5,141 bases of DNA from an uncultured Oscillospiraceae bacterium (GTDB taxonomy: Bacteria; Bacillota; Clostridia; Oscillospirales; Acutalibacteraceae): NCBI GenBank assembly GCA_905200265.1, contig CAJKJS010000131.1, positions 1-5,141 of the forward strand. The letters are read 5' to 3'. Positions 1 through 5,141 of this stretch are shown one piece after another (position 1 is the stretch's first letter; each line of letters starts with the position of its first letter). Below the pieces are notes generated by a model. The model had not been told where the DNA came from and ran no database searches. It saw only the letters and a program-made list of their open reading frames with translations. The translations under genes were made by a program, and so were the position numbers.

Positions 1-34
1 TGGGCCCTATCGTTTGATAGGACCCACGTTTTTT
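1..34. terminator. Rho-independent terminator hairpin downstream of the MATE gene
   Basis: Bases 1-11 pair with 16-26 around the four-base loop GTTT, giving an 11-bp stem. A run of six T follows on the plus strand (29-34). The fifth pair is C-A in a plus-strand transcript but a G-U wobble in a minus-strand transcript, so the stem is fully paired only in RNA read from the MATE gene. The T tract that a minus-strand terminator needs would lie left of base 1 and cannot be seen. The hairpin may therefore be bidirectional, ending both MATE and a plus-strand gene outside the window. Confidence 0.75.
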
Positions 35-42
35 GTATCCTG

Positions 43-1434
43 TTAAGCTGTCTGTTTTTCCACGTCATCTTCGTCTGGCACTTCCACCACCATGCGGCGT
101 ACCCGGCGCATAACCGAGAAATAGCAGGGAATCAGGAAGCAATCAGCTGCAATCCAAGCAGCCGGATTCGCCAGACAAGCTCCCACAAAGCCCCAAAGCG
201 GTACCATGAAGAACGCAACACCCACTCGTGCCACCATTTCAAACAGCCCGGCAAACATGGCAATTTTACTGAAGCCCAGGCCTTGAATCATGTAACGCAC
301 CACAATGACAAAGGCCAGCGTGGCATATGTGACCGAGTTAATAAACAGGAACGTTTCCACGTTAGATAGAATCGCGGTTTCATCCGCATTGACAAATAAA
401 AGCGCGATGGTTTTTCCGAAAAACTGTAAAATGAGAAAGGAAAGAACCGAATAAACAATCATCACGCCCAAACCGCAACGCAGCCCCCGGCCAATACGCG
501 ACAATTTGCGGGCGCCTACGTTTTGGCCACAATACGTCGCCATCGTAGTTCCCATCGCATCATATGCACAGTTAAACAGCATTTGAATTTTGGAAGCTGC
601 TGTTATCGAGGCAACCGCCACCGAACCCAAAGAGTTCACGGCGCTGGCCAACACCACGCTGCCAATTGCCGTAATGGAGTTTTGCAGTCCCATAGGAAAT
701 CCCAAATTACACAGAATTTTCATATGGATAGGGCTAAACGCCCATTCCCCTTTACGCACATGCAAAATGGGAAGATGGCGAATCATGTAAAAGACACATA
801 ACAGGCCCGAAATTAGCTGTGACAAAATCGTGGCCCAAGCCGCCCCAGCACACCCCATATGGAAGGTAAGGATAAACAGAAAATCCAGTCCAATATTGAG
901 CACGGACGAAAGAATCAGGAAAACCAGCGGAGTTTTGCTGTCCCCCAGTGCCCGCATAATCGCCGAAGCTAGATTATACAAAATGGTGGCCGGAATGCCC
1001 AGCAAAATCACCACAAAATAGTTATAAGCTTCCTGGATGATGTTGGAAGGCGTCTGCATCCAAACGAGAATTTGCCAAGCAAGTGCTACGGTGATTACCG
1101 TAACGACCACGGCCATTGCAGCCGCCAGCCAAATACTATTGGCCACAAATTTACGCAGATTCTCCTCATCTTTCGCACCAAACCGCTGTGCAATGGGAAT
1201 GGACATCCCGGCACAGGAGCCAAGGCAAAAACCAATAATCAAAAACTGTAGGGAACCGACCGAACCAACGGAAGCTAGTGCATCGACTCCTAAATACTGT
1301 CCCACAATGATCGTATCGACCATGCTGTACATCTGTTGAAAAAAATTGCCAAAAATAAGCGGAAGAGCAAACCCCAGAATCAAAGACATGGGTTTGCCAC
1401 ACGTCATATCTTTCATTGAGCTTTTTTGAGCCAT
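43..1434 (-). CDS. MATE family multidrug/cation efflux transporter
   Basis: This is a 463-residue inner-membrane antiporter of the MATE (multi-antimicrobial extrusion) family, which exports organic cations or drugs in exchange for Na+ or H+. About 12 hydrophobic segments fall into two lobes, roughly residues 15-220 and 235-445. Family-like motifs are the N-terminal FALPLIFGNFFQQMYSMVDT (22-41), VGQYLG (44-49), PIAQRFGAKD (80-89), RALGDSKTP (161-169), GQNVGARK (303-310) and QGLGFSK (384-390). The tail is basic and then acidic (RRVRRMVVEVPDEDDVE). The start is set at MAQKSS because a GAGGGAG ribosome binding site (1445-1451, minus strand) lies 10 bases upstream. The frame stays open further upstream, but that stretch is antisense to the divergent DUF378 gene. 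Length is normal for the family. The substrate cannot be told from sequence. No regulator gene is adjacent. Confidence 0.93.
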   Translation of the reverse strand: MAQKSSMKDMTCGKPMSLILGFALPLIFGNFFQQMYSMVDTIIVGQYLGVDALASVGSVGSLQFLIIGFCLGSCAGMSIPIAQRFGAKDEENLRKFVANSIWLAAAMAVVVTVITVALAWQILVWMQTPSNIIQEAYNYFVVILLGIPATILYNLASAIMRALGDSKTPLVFLILSSVLNIGLDFLFILTFHMGCAGAAWATILSQLISGLLCVFYMIRHLPILHVRKGEWAFSPIHMKILCNLGFPMGLQNSITAIGSVVLASAVNSLGSVAVASITAASKIQMLFNCAYDAMGTTMATYCGQNVGARKLSRIGRGLRCGLGVMIVYSVLSFLILQFFGKTIALLFVNADETAILSNVETFLFINSVTYATLAFVIVVRYMIQGLGFSKIAMFAGLFEMVARVGVAFFMVPLWGFVGACLANPAAWIAADCFLIPCYFSVMRRVRRMVVEVPDEDDVEKQTA

Positions 1435-1469
1435 ATGAATTCTTCTCCCTCTTTTGTAAAATGGCCATA

Positions 1470-1499
1470 TTGCTTTCATGAAAAAGGATTGTGTATATT
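1470..1499 (+). promoter_or_regulatory. Possible SigA-type promoter for the DUF378 gene
   Basis: A TATATT -10 element (1494-1499, five of six consensus bases) lies 18 bases after a weak TTGCTT -35 element (1470-1475, three of six). Transcription would begin near 1506 and give a leader of about 70 bases. The region between the divergent MATE and DUF378 genes (1435-1576) must hold promoters for both. No convincing minus-strand promoter was found in it. Confidence 0.35.
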
Positions 1500-1526
1500 T
1501 TTCTTCATTCCTGCCATACTGTCCAT

Positions 1527-1551
1527 GTAACAGCTTTTGCTGTGCGGTAAC
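1527..1551. repeat. Small inverted repeat flanked by GTAAC direct repeats
   Basis: ACAGC (1530-1534) and GCTGT (1539-1543) form a 5-bp inverted repeat around TTTT. The pentamer GTAAC occurs at 1527-1531 and again at 1547-1551, exactly 20 bases apart, about two helical turns. This sits in the MATE/DUF378 divergent region and could be a regulator site. The elements are short enough to arise by chance. Confidence 0.25.
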
Positions 1552-1576
1552 TTTTTCAGAAAGGAAGCTTTGGCAT

Positions 1577-1774
1577 ATGCTTGACAAAATTGCATTATCG
1601 CTTCTGATCATCGGCGGAATCAACTGGGGATTGATCGGTCTTTTTCAGTTCGATCTGGTTGCCTGGATCTTCGGCGGTCAAGATGCCGTTCTAAGCCGTA
1701 TCGTATATACGCTGGTCGGCATTTGCGCCCTTTGGTGCATTTCCCTTCTGTTTCGCGACAGAGACAGCGCTTAA
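1577..1774 (+). CDS. DUF378 family small membrane protein (YuzA-like)
   Basis: This is a 65-residue protein with two predicted membrane segments, about residues 5-27 and 42-58. The first carries the family hallmark GGINWGLIGLFQFDLVAWIFGG (described by position: residues 13-34, with key residues N16, W17, G18, G21, D26 and G33-G34). The protein ends in a short charged tail, FRDRDSA. The start ATG follows AAGGAAG (1561-1567) with a 9-base spacer. Upstream in-frame ATG 1478 would add a Cys-rich, non-conserved 33 residues and has no good ribosome binding site. DUF378 proteins are common in Firmicutes and have no established function. The gene is divergent from the MATE transporter and convergent with ackA, so it appears to be transcribed alone and end at the terminator near 1850. 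Confidence 0.88.
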   Translation: MLDKIALSLLIIGGINWGLIGLFQFDLVAWIFGGQDAVLSRIVYTLVGICALWCISLLFRDRDSA

Positions 1775-1813
1775 CGGTTTTGGGTATAAATCCGAACAAG
1801 TGCGAATCGCGAC

Positions 1814-1853
1814 AAAAACGGCAGGCTCCACAAAAAGGGGCCTGCCGTTTTTT
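1814..1853. terminator. Bidirectional intrinsic terminator between DUF378 and ackA
   Basis: CGGCAGGC (1819-1826) pairs with GCCTGCCG (1840-1847). The stem extends inward by a U-G wobble and two G-C pairs (1827-1829 with 1837-1839). A5 (1814-1818) and T6 (1848-1853) flank it, so each strand ends in a U run. This suits two converging genes. The wobble exists only in the plus-strand RNA; the minus-strand RNA would have an A-C mismatch there. Confidence 0.92.
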
Positions 1854-1882
1854 CATCCGTGATGTCTAAATGGTAAACCGAT

Positions 1883-3112
1883 TTATTTCGCTGCCATTTG
1901 TTCCACGATATCGCGCGTATCTCTGGCAATAACCAGTTCTTCGTTCGTGGGAATCACATAGACCGGGATCTTCGATGCAGACGAAGAAATTTTACCAGCG
2001 CCATCTACGCCGCCGCCGCCATGAGTAAATTCGGCATTCACTTCATCGTCGATTTCAATACCAAAGTAACTCAGGTTTTCGCAAATTCTCTTCCGAAGCA
2101 GCGGCTGATTTTCGCCCAGGCCAGCCGAAAATACGATGGCATCGCAACCACCCATAGCGGCAATGTAGCTGCCGATAAACTTCTTTACACCGTACGAAAG
2201 CATCTTATGAGCCAGAGCAGCACGTTCATCCCCGCGGCTTTCCGCAGCACTTACGTCACGGTCATCCGAATATCCGCAAATACCATACAGGCCGGATTTC
2301 TTATTCAGCAGTTCGCTCATTTCCGGTGCAGAAATGTTTTCTTTTTCTGCGATGAACGTGATAACCGAAGGATCCAGGTCACCGGAACGAGTCCCCATCA
2401 TGAAGCCGCCCAGAGGCGTCATACCCATGCTGGTATCGATAACTTTACCATATTTCACAGCAGCCAGCGAAGAACCATTACCCAGATGGCAGGTGATAAT
2501 CTTCAGGTCTTTAATGTCTTTCCCCATCATTTCGGCGCAGCGATGGGAAATAAAGCGGTGGGACGTACCATGAAAACCATAACGGCGCACACCGTATTTT
2601 TCATAATACTTGTAAGGAATGGCATACGTGTAAGCTTCCGGCGGCATGGTGGAGTGGAAAGCCGTATCAAACACGACCACTTCCGGCACTTCTTCACCAA
2701 ATACCGAACGGCAAGCTTCGATACCTTGTACATGGGCGGCGTTGTGCAGCGGCGCCAGCGGAATCAGGGATTTAATCCCTTCGATCACTTTTTCATCTAC
2801 CAACATCGATTGATTGAACAAAGCACCACCCTGCACGACGCGGTGACCGATAGCCGACACTTCGTTCAAATCTTTCAGCACGCCATATTCTTCGTTCAGA
2901 AGCGCGTTTTTCACCTGGGTAAACGCTTCGGTATGGTTCGACATGGCGACATCGTATTTGACGTTTTTGCCGTCTGCCGTTTTATACGAAAACGCACCCA
3001 TTTCCTGCCCAATACGCTCGCAGTTCCCTTTACAGATCATCTCTTCGTTTTCCATGTCGATCAGCTGATATTTCAAAGAAGAGCTGCCCGCATTGATTAC
3101 CAGAACTTTCAT
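1883..3112 (-). CDS. ackA: Acetate kinase
   Basis: This is a 409-residue cytoplasmic enzyme of the ASKHA fold that catalyses acetate + ATP <-> acetyl phosphate + ADP. In fermenters it usually runs towards ATP and acetate. Recognisable motifs are NAGSSSLK (7-14, with N7), GHRVVQGG (89-96, R91), PLHNA (121-125, H123), VFDTAFHSTMP (147-157, D149), YGFHGTSH (178-185, H181), CHLGNGSS (208-215), GTRSGDLDP (240-248, R242), FSAGLGEN (328-335) and PTNEEL (388-393, catalytic-site Glu). All expected catalytic positions are present and length is typical. The start ATG follows a strong AGGAGGA site (3123-3129, minus strand) with a 10-base spacer. The usual partner pta (phosphotransacetylase) is not adjacent here. 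A Gly-rich stretch at residues 365-374 looks longer than in relatives. The gene is apparently monocistronic, with its own promoter at 3240-3268. Confidence 0.98.
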   Translation of the reverse strand: MKVLVINAGSSSLKYQLIDMENEEMICKGNCERIGQEMGAFSYKTADGKNVKYDVAMSNHTEAFTQVKNALLNEEYGVLKDLNEVSAIGHRVVQGGALFNQSMLVDEKVIEGIKSLIPLAPLHNAAHVQGIEACRSVFGEEVPEVVVFDTAFHSTMPPEAYTYAIPYKYYEKYGVRRYGFHGTSHRFISHRCAEMMGKDIKDLKIITCHLGNGSSLAAVKYGKVIDTSMGMTPLGGFMMGTRSGDLDPSVITFIAEKENISAPEMSELLNKKSGLYGICGYSDDRDVSAAESRGDERAALAHKMLSYGVKKFIGSYIAAMGGCDAIVFSAGLGENQPLLRKRICENLSYFGIEIDDEVNAEFTHGGGGVDGAGKISSSASKIPVYVIPTNEELVIARDTRDIVEQMAAK

Positions 3113-3176
3113 GAATGATATATCCTCCTACTTGATCATCTGGAATGGCCTCGGTTGTGAAAAGCCGTCACCTTCC

Positions 3177-3202
3177 GTGCAAAAAGCCATAGCCTTTTGC
3201 AC
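3177..3202 (-). promoter_or_regulatory. Inverted repeat/hairpin in the ackA leader
   Basis: GTGCAAAA (3177-3184) and TTTTGCAC (3195-3202) are perfect 8-base inverted arms. Read as ackA (minus-strand) RNA, the pairing continues through one G-U wobble and two G-C pairs to a UAUG tetraloop, an 11-bp stem. In plus-strand RNA the wobble becomes an A-C mismatch. It starts about 31 bases after the inferred ackA transcription start. There is no following U run, so it is not a terminator. It could be an RNA structure or a DNA operator for a dimeric regulator. The sequence structure is clear; the role is inference. Confidence 0.6.
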
Positions 3203-3209
3203 TTAGCGC

Positions 3210-3238
3210 TTGTAACCATCCGTTCATTGCTGTAATAT
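3210..3238 (+). promoter_or_regulatory. Possible SigA-type promoter for tmcAL-yhhN
   Basis: TTGTAA (3210-3215) is followed after 17 bases by TAATAT (3233-3238); each matches four of six consensus bases. Overlapping TATTAT (3236-3241) and TATGAT (3239-3244) are better -10 matches but lack a -35 at good spacing. The exact -10 is therefore uncertain. A start near 3245-3250 would give a leader of about 40 bases. Confidence 0.35.
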
Positions 3239-3239
3239 T

Positions 3240-3268
3240 ATGATAGTACAAATGTTGTTTAAATTCAA
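3240..3268 (-). promoter_or_regulatory. SigA-type promoter for ackA
   Basis: On the minus strand, TTGAAT (3263-3268) is followed by an exact 17-base spacer and TATCAT (3240-3245), matching four and five of six consensus bases. Transcription would begin near 3233, leaving an ackA leader of about 120 bases that includes the 3177-3202 hairpin. The -35 overlaps the tmcAL ribosome binding site by two bases, and the -10 abuts or overlaps the tmcAL -10 candidates. Confidence 0.6.
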
Positions 3269-3285
3269 GGAGTTTTCATCTAAAA

Positions 3286-4503
3286 ATGGAACAAAAACCC
3301 GTAATTTCCGGATTGATCTGCGAATTCAACCCGCTTCATTTTGGCCATGCCTTTTTGCTTTCTCACATGCGAAAGGAAAGTGATGTTGTCATCTGCGCCA
3401 TGAGCGGCCCTTTTGTTCAGCGAGGCGAAGCTGCCTTGCTTTCACCCTGGGCCCGGGCCGAAATGGCGCTTTGGCAGGGGGCTGATCTCGTGCTCATGCT
3501 GCCGGTTTCATTTGCGATGAGTGGGGCCGAACGCTTTGCCAGAGGCGGTGTTTCCCTGCTATCTGGAGTGGGCGTCAATACGCTTTATTTTGGCAGCGAA
3601 TGCGGGCACGCTGAAAAATTGGACGAGCTAGCTTCGTTTTTGCTTTCCCCCACTTTTTCCTCAGCTTTGCGTCCTTTTTTAGCACAGGGACTTTCCTTCG
3701 CCGCTGCCAGAACGAAGGCGGTTCAGCAAGTATTGGGAGAGGATATGGCTCATTTTTTACTGGGTCCTAATAATACATTGGGTATCGAATACTGCAAAGC
3801 AAACCGCACCTTACAAGCCCATCTTTCCCTTCGTACCGTCAGCCGCCGCGGCGCCGCCCATGATGAGGATAGCCATGATTTGACGCAATTTCTCAGCGCG
3901 TCGCAGCTTCGAAAACGAGTCGCACAGGGACAATCGGTTACTTCCCTTCTGCCTTCGACAAGCGCTAGCATTTTCGAACGGGAACAGCAGCAGGGGTATC
4001 TCTCTTTTCCCGGACAAATGGATCAGGCCATCCTTTCCCTTTTACGGCGTATGGACAAAGCGGATTTTTCCCGCTTGCCCGATTGCAGCGAAGGCATTGA
4101 AAACCGGTTATATCATGCTGTACAATCGAGTGGCACCCTATCACAAGTATGGGACCAAACAAAAACAAAGCGCTATTCTTTAGCGCGCATACGGCGTATA
4201 ACACTGGCCGGTTTTTTAGGCCTATATCGGGACACACTTTGTGAAATCCCTCCTTTTGCTTTTGTGCTCGGTGCTACGCCCCGGGGTCTTTCTTATATGC
4301 GTAACTGTAACGCCACGCTCCCATGGCTGCTCAATCACCAACAAATGGAAGCCCTATCCCCCAGTGCCAAAATGGTTCTGGATCAGGAACGGGCCGCTAT
4401 GGATCAATATATGCTTTTTCAAAAGGTTCCTCGCGGGTGCGGCCTCTTAGACCGCCATCCGTTCATCAAAATACAGCCGCCCGATTTGGGCTGCTCCATC
4501 TGA
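3286..4503 (+). CDS. tmcAL: tRNA(Met) cytidine acetate ligase (TmcAL, YlbM family)
   Basis: This is a 405-residue cytoplasmic enzyme of the HIGH-type nucleotidyltransferase superfamily. Known members activate acetate with ATP to acetyl-AMP and transfer the acetyl group to C34 of elongator tRNA-Met, forming ac4C. Visible family features are the N-terminal ICEFNPLHFGHAFLL (11-25) containing the HxGH nucleotide-binding motif (H18-H21), MSGPFVQRGEAALLSPWARA (39-58), ADLVLMLPVSFAMSGAERFA (66-85), YFGSE (101-105), LGPNNTLGIEYCKA (159-172), SASQLRKR (204-211), EGIENRL (269-275) and KRYSLARIRRI (295-305). Length is close to B. subtilis YlbM (about 415). The ATG lies 13 bases after AAGGAG (3267-3272), a rather long spacer, but the N-terminus matches the family exactly at this start. 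It is divergent from ackA and only 18 bases ahead of the yhhN-like gene, so likely in one operon with it. Confidence 0.95.
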   Translation: MEQKPVISGLICEFNPLHFGHAFLLSHMRKESDVVICAMSGPFVQRGEAALLSPWARAEMALWQGADLVLMLPVSFAMSGAERFARGGVSLLSGVGVNTLYFGSECGHAEKLDELASFLLSPTFSSALRPFLAQGLSFAAARTKAVQQVLGEDMAHFLLGPNNTLGIEYCKANRTLQAHLSLRTVSRRGAAHDEDSHDLTQFLSASQLRKRVAQGQSVTSLLPSTSASIFEREQQQGYLSFPGQMDQAILSLLRRMDKADFSRLPDCSEGIENRLYHAVQSSGTLSQVWDQTKTKRYSLARIRRITLAGFLGLYRDTLCEIPPFAFVLGATPRGLSYMRNCNATLPWLLNHQQMEALSPSAKMVLDQERAAMDQYMLFQKVPRGCGLLDRHPFIKIQPPDLGCSI

Positions 4504-4521
4504 CAAAAGGAGGCGCTATTT

Positions 4522-5139
4522 ATGTTCACCATCACCCCTGTTATGAAGAAAATCCGCACGATCACTCTTACCTTTTTGATGAGTCTATTTTCCATTCTGC
4601 TATGGATCTTTTCTCCCAATGAGGGGCGAGCTTTGTGCTGTGTGGGGATGCTATTTTCCACGGTGGGAGATCTAATCCTGATGGACACAGATGGGCTGGA
4701 AAAATGGAAAAAGCTGCCCTGGTTCTATATTGGCGGCGGTGCTTTTGCTGTAACGCACCTTCTCTATTTTCTTGGGTACTTTCAGCTGATTCAAAAAGAA
4801 AACTTTCCGTTTTTCAGTTTCGGTTTTTCCATGGCATTGTCTGTCTATGTCCTGTTCCTTCTTCTTTTGTTGCTCCTTTTCCGCCGGGCGGGCACACCCG
4901 CCGTGCAGTGCGGACTGATTTTGGCATATGACTTCATGATTTCGCTGGCATCTTTCGCCATTTACTCCTATGCCTTCTCCAAGGGCGGATGGTATTTGCT
5001 GGCCGCTTTCGGTTCTCTATCCTTTTTCCTTTCCGAGCTTTTAATTATTCTGCGGATTGTGTTGGGACGTACGCGGTTAGATCCGCTGGTGTGGGTTCTG
5101 TATCCCATTGGCCAGGTTCTCATTTTGTTCTTTGCCTGA
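4522..5139 (+). CDS. YhhN/TMEM86 family integral membrane protein (putative lysoplasmalogenase)
   Basis: This is a 205-residue, highly hydrophobic protein with about seven membrane segments (roughly 13-31, 36-54, 68-88, 97-120, 130-150, 156-181 and 187-204). YhhN-type motifs are FSTVGDLILM (45-54), the third-segment pattern YIGGGAFAVTHLLYFLGY (69-86, with H79), FGSLSFFLSELLI (163-175) and LYPIGQVLILFF (193-204). Animal TMEM86 members hydrolyse the vinyl-ether bond of lysoplasmalogens; the bacterial role is largely untested. The usual SD in the sixth-segment motif reads SE here (S171-E172), as I recall the family pattern. The start follows a near-perfect AAAGGAGG (4506-4513) with an 8-base spacer and lies 18 bases after the tmcAL stop, indicating co-transcription. 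Length is normal and the gene is complete, its TGA ending two bases before the window ends. No terminator is visible. Confidence 0.78.
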   Translation: MFTITPVMKKIRTITLTFLMSLFSILLWIFSPNEGRALCCVGMLFSTVGDLILMDTDGLEKWKKLPWFYIGGGAFAVTHLLYFLGYFQLIQKENFPFFSFGFSMALSVYVLFLLLLLLLFRRAGTPAVQCGLILAYDFMISLASFAIYSYAFSKGGWYLLAAFGSLSFFLSELLIILRIVLGRTRLDPLVWVLYPIGQVLILFFA

Positions 5140-5141
5140 TC

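Noticed and set aside
1500..1530. A minus-strand promoter for the MATE gene using TGGACA (five of six -35 bases) and TATACA
   Set aside because: The spacing between the two is about 22 bases, too long for a SigA promoter, and no -10 at 16-18 bases is convincing. The MATE promoter remains unidentified.
1478..1576. Longer DUF378 start at ATG 1478
   Set aside because: It would add a Cys-rich, non-conserved 33 residues and would overlap the likely -10 element. ATG 1577 has a properly spaced AAGGAAG and matches the family start.
1435..1623. A 63-residue N-terminal extension of the MATE protein
   Set aside because: The extension overlaps the divergent DUF378 start, is not MATE-like, and the internal ATG at 1434 has a good ribosome binding site and the normal family N-terminus.
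1775..1882. Search for a small RNA or extra gene between DUF378 and ackA
   Set aside because: The 108-base gap is accounted for by the bidirectional terminator; nothing else with a start, promoter or structure was seen.
1898..3118. A 406-codon plus-strand open frame lying antisense to almost all of ackA
   Set aside because: It mirrors ackA, whose protein has every acetate kinase motif. The antisense product is rich in His, Arg and Phe, resembles no family, and has no ribosome binding site of note. Long antisense frames arise from codon bias.
3115..3139. A possible stem (ATGAT/ATCAT) placing the ackA ribosome binding site in a loop
   Set aside because: Only five A/T-rich pairs hold a loop of 15 bases, so the structure would be unstable and is likely chance.
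4323..4688. Overlapping open frames on both strands across the tmcAL/yhhN junction
   Set aside because: They are out-of-frame shadows of two well-supported genes that have clear ribosome binding sites and family motifs.

Overview
The window looks like a piece of a low-to-mid GC Firmicutes (Bacillota) chromosome, most likely from an anaerobic member of class Clostridia and perhaps near Oscillospiraceae. The evidence is the strong AGGAGG-type ribosome binding sites, SigA-like promoters, a clostridial-type MATE transporter, a YuzA-like DUF378 protein, and an acetate kinase next to a YlbM/TmcAL gene. The taxonomic call is an inference from protein similarity recalled from memory. No search was run.

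Layout from left to right: a hairpin terminator (1-34); a MATE-family efflux transporter on the minus strand (43-1434); a 142-bp divergent promoter region; a tiny DUF378 membrane protein on the plus strand (1577-1774); a bidirectional terminator serving two converging genes (about 1814-1853); acetate kinase ackA on the minus strand (1883-3112); a 173-bp divergent regulatory region; then a plus-strand two-gene operon of tmcAL (3286-4503) and a YhhN/TMEM86-like membrane protein (4522-5139), which ends two bases before the window does. No stretch over 300 bases lacks a gene. No RNA gene, mobile element, CRISPR array or phage feature was seen.

The most coherent theme is acetate. AckA interconverts acetate and acetyl phosphate. 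TmcAL uses acetate and ATP directly to acetylate the wobble cytidine of elongator tRNA-Met. The two genes are transcribed divergently from promoters whose -10 elements appear to overlap. The ackA leader holds a 26-base inverted repeat that pairs better in the ackA transcript than in the opposite strand. This intergenic region is the part of the window most worth following up.

I did not find a clearly novel defence, mobile or biosynthetic system. Most of the window is ordinary core and housekeeping content.
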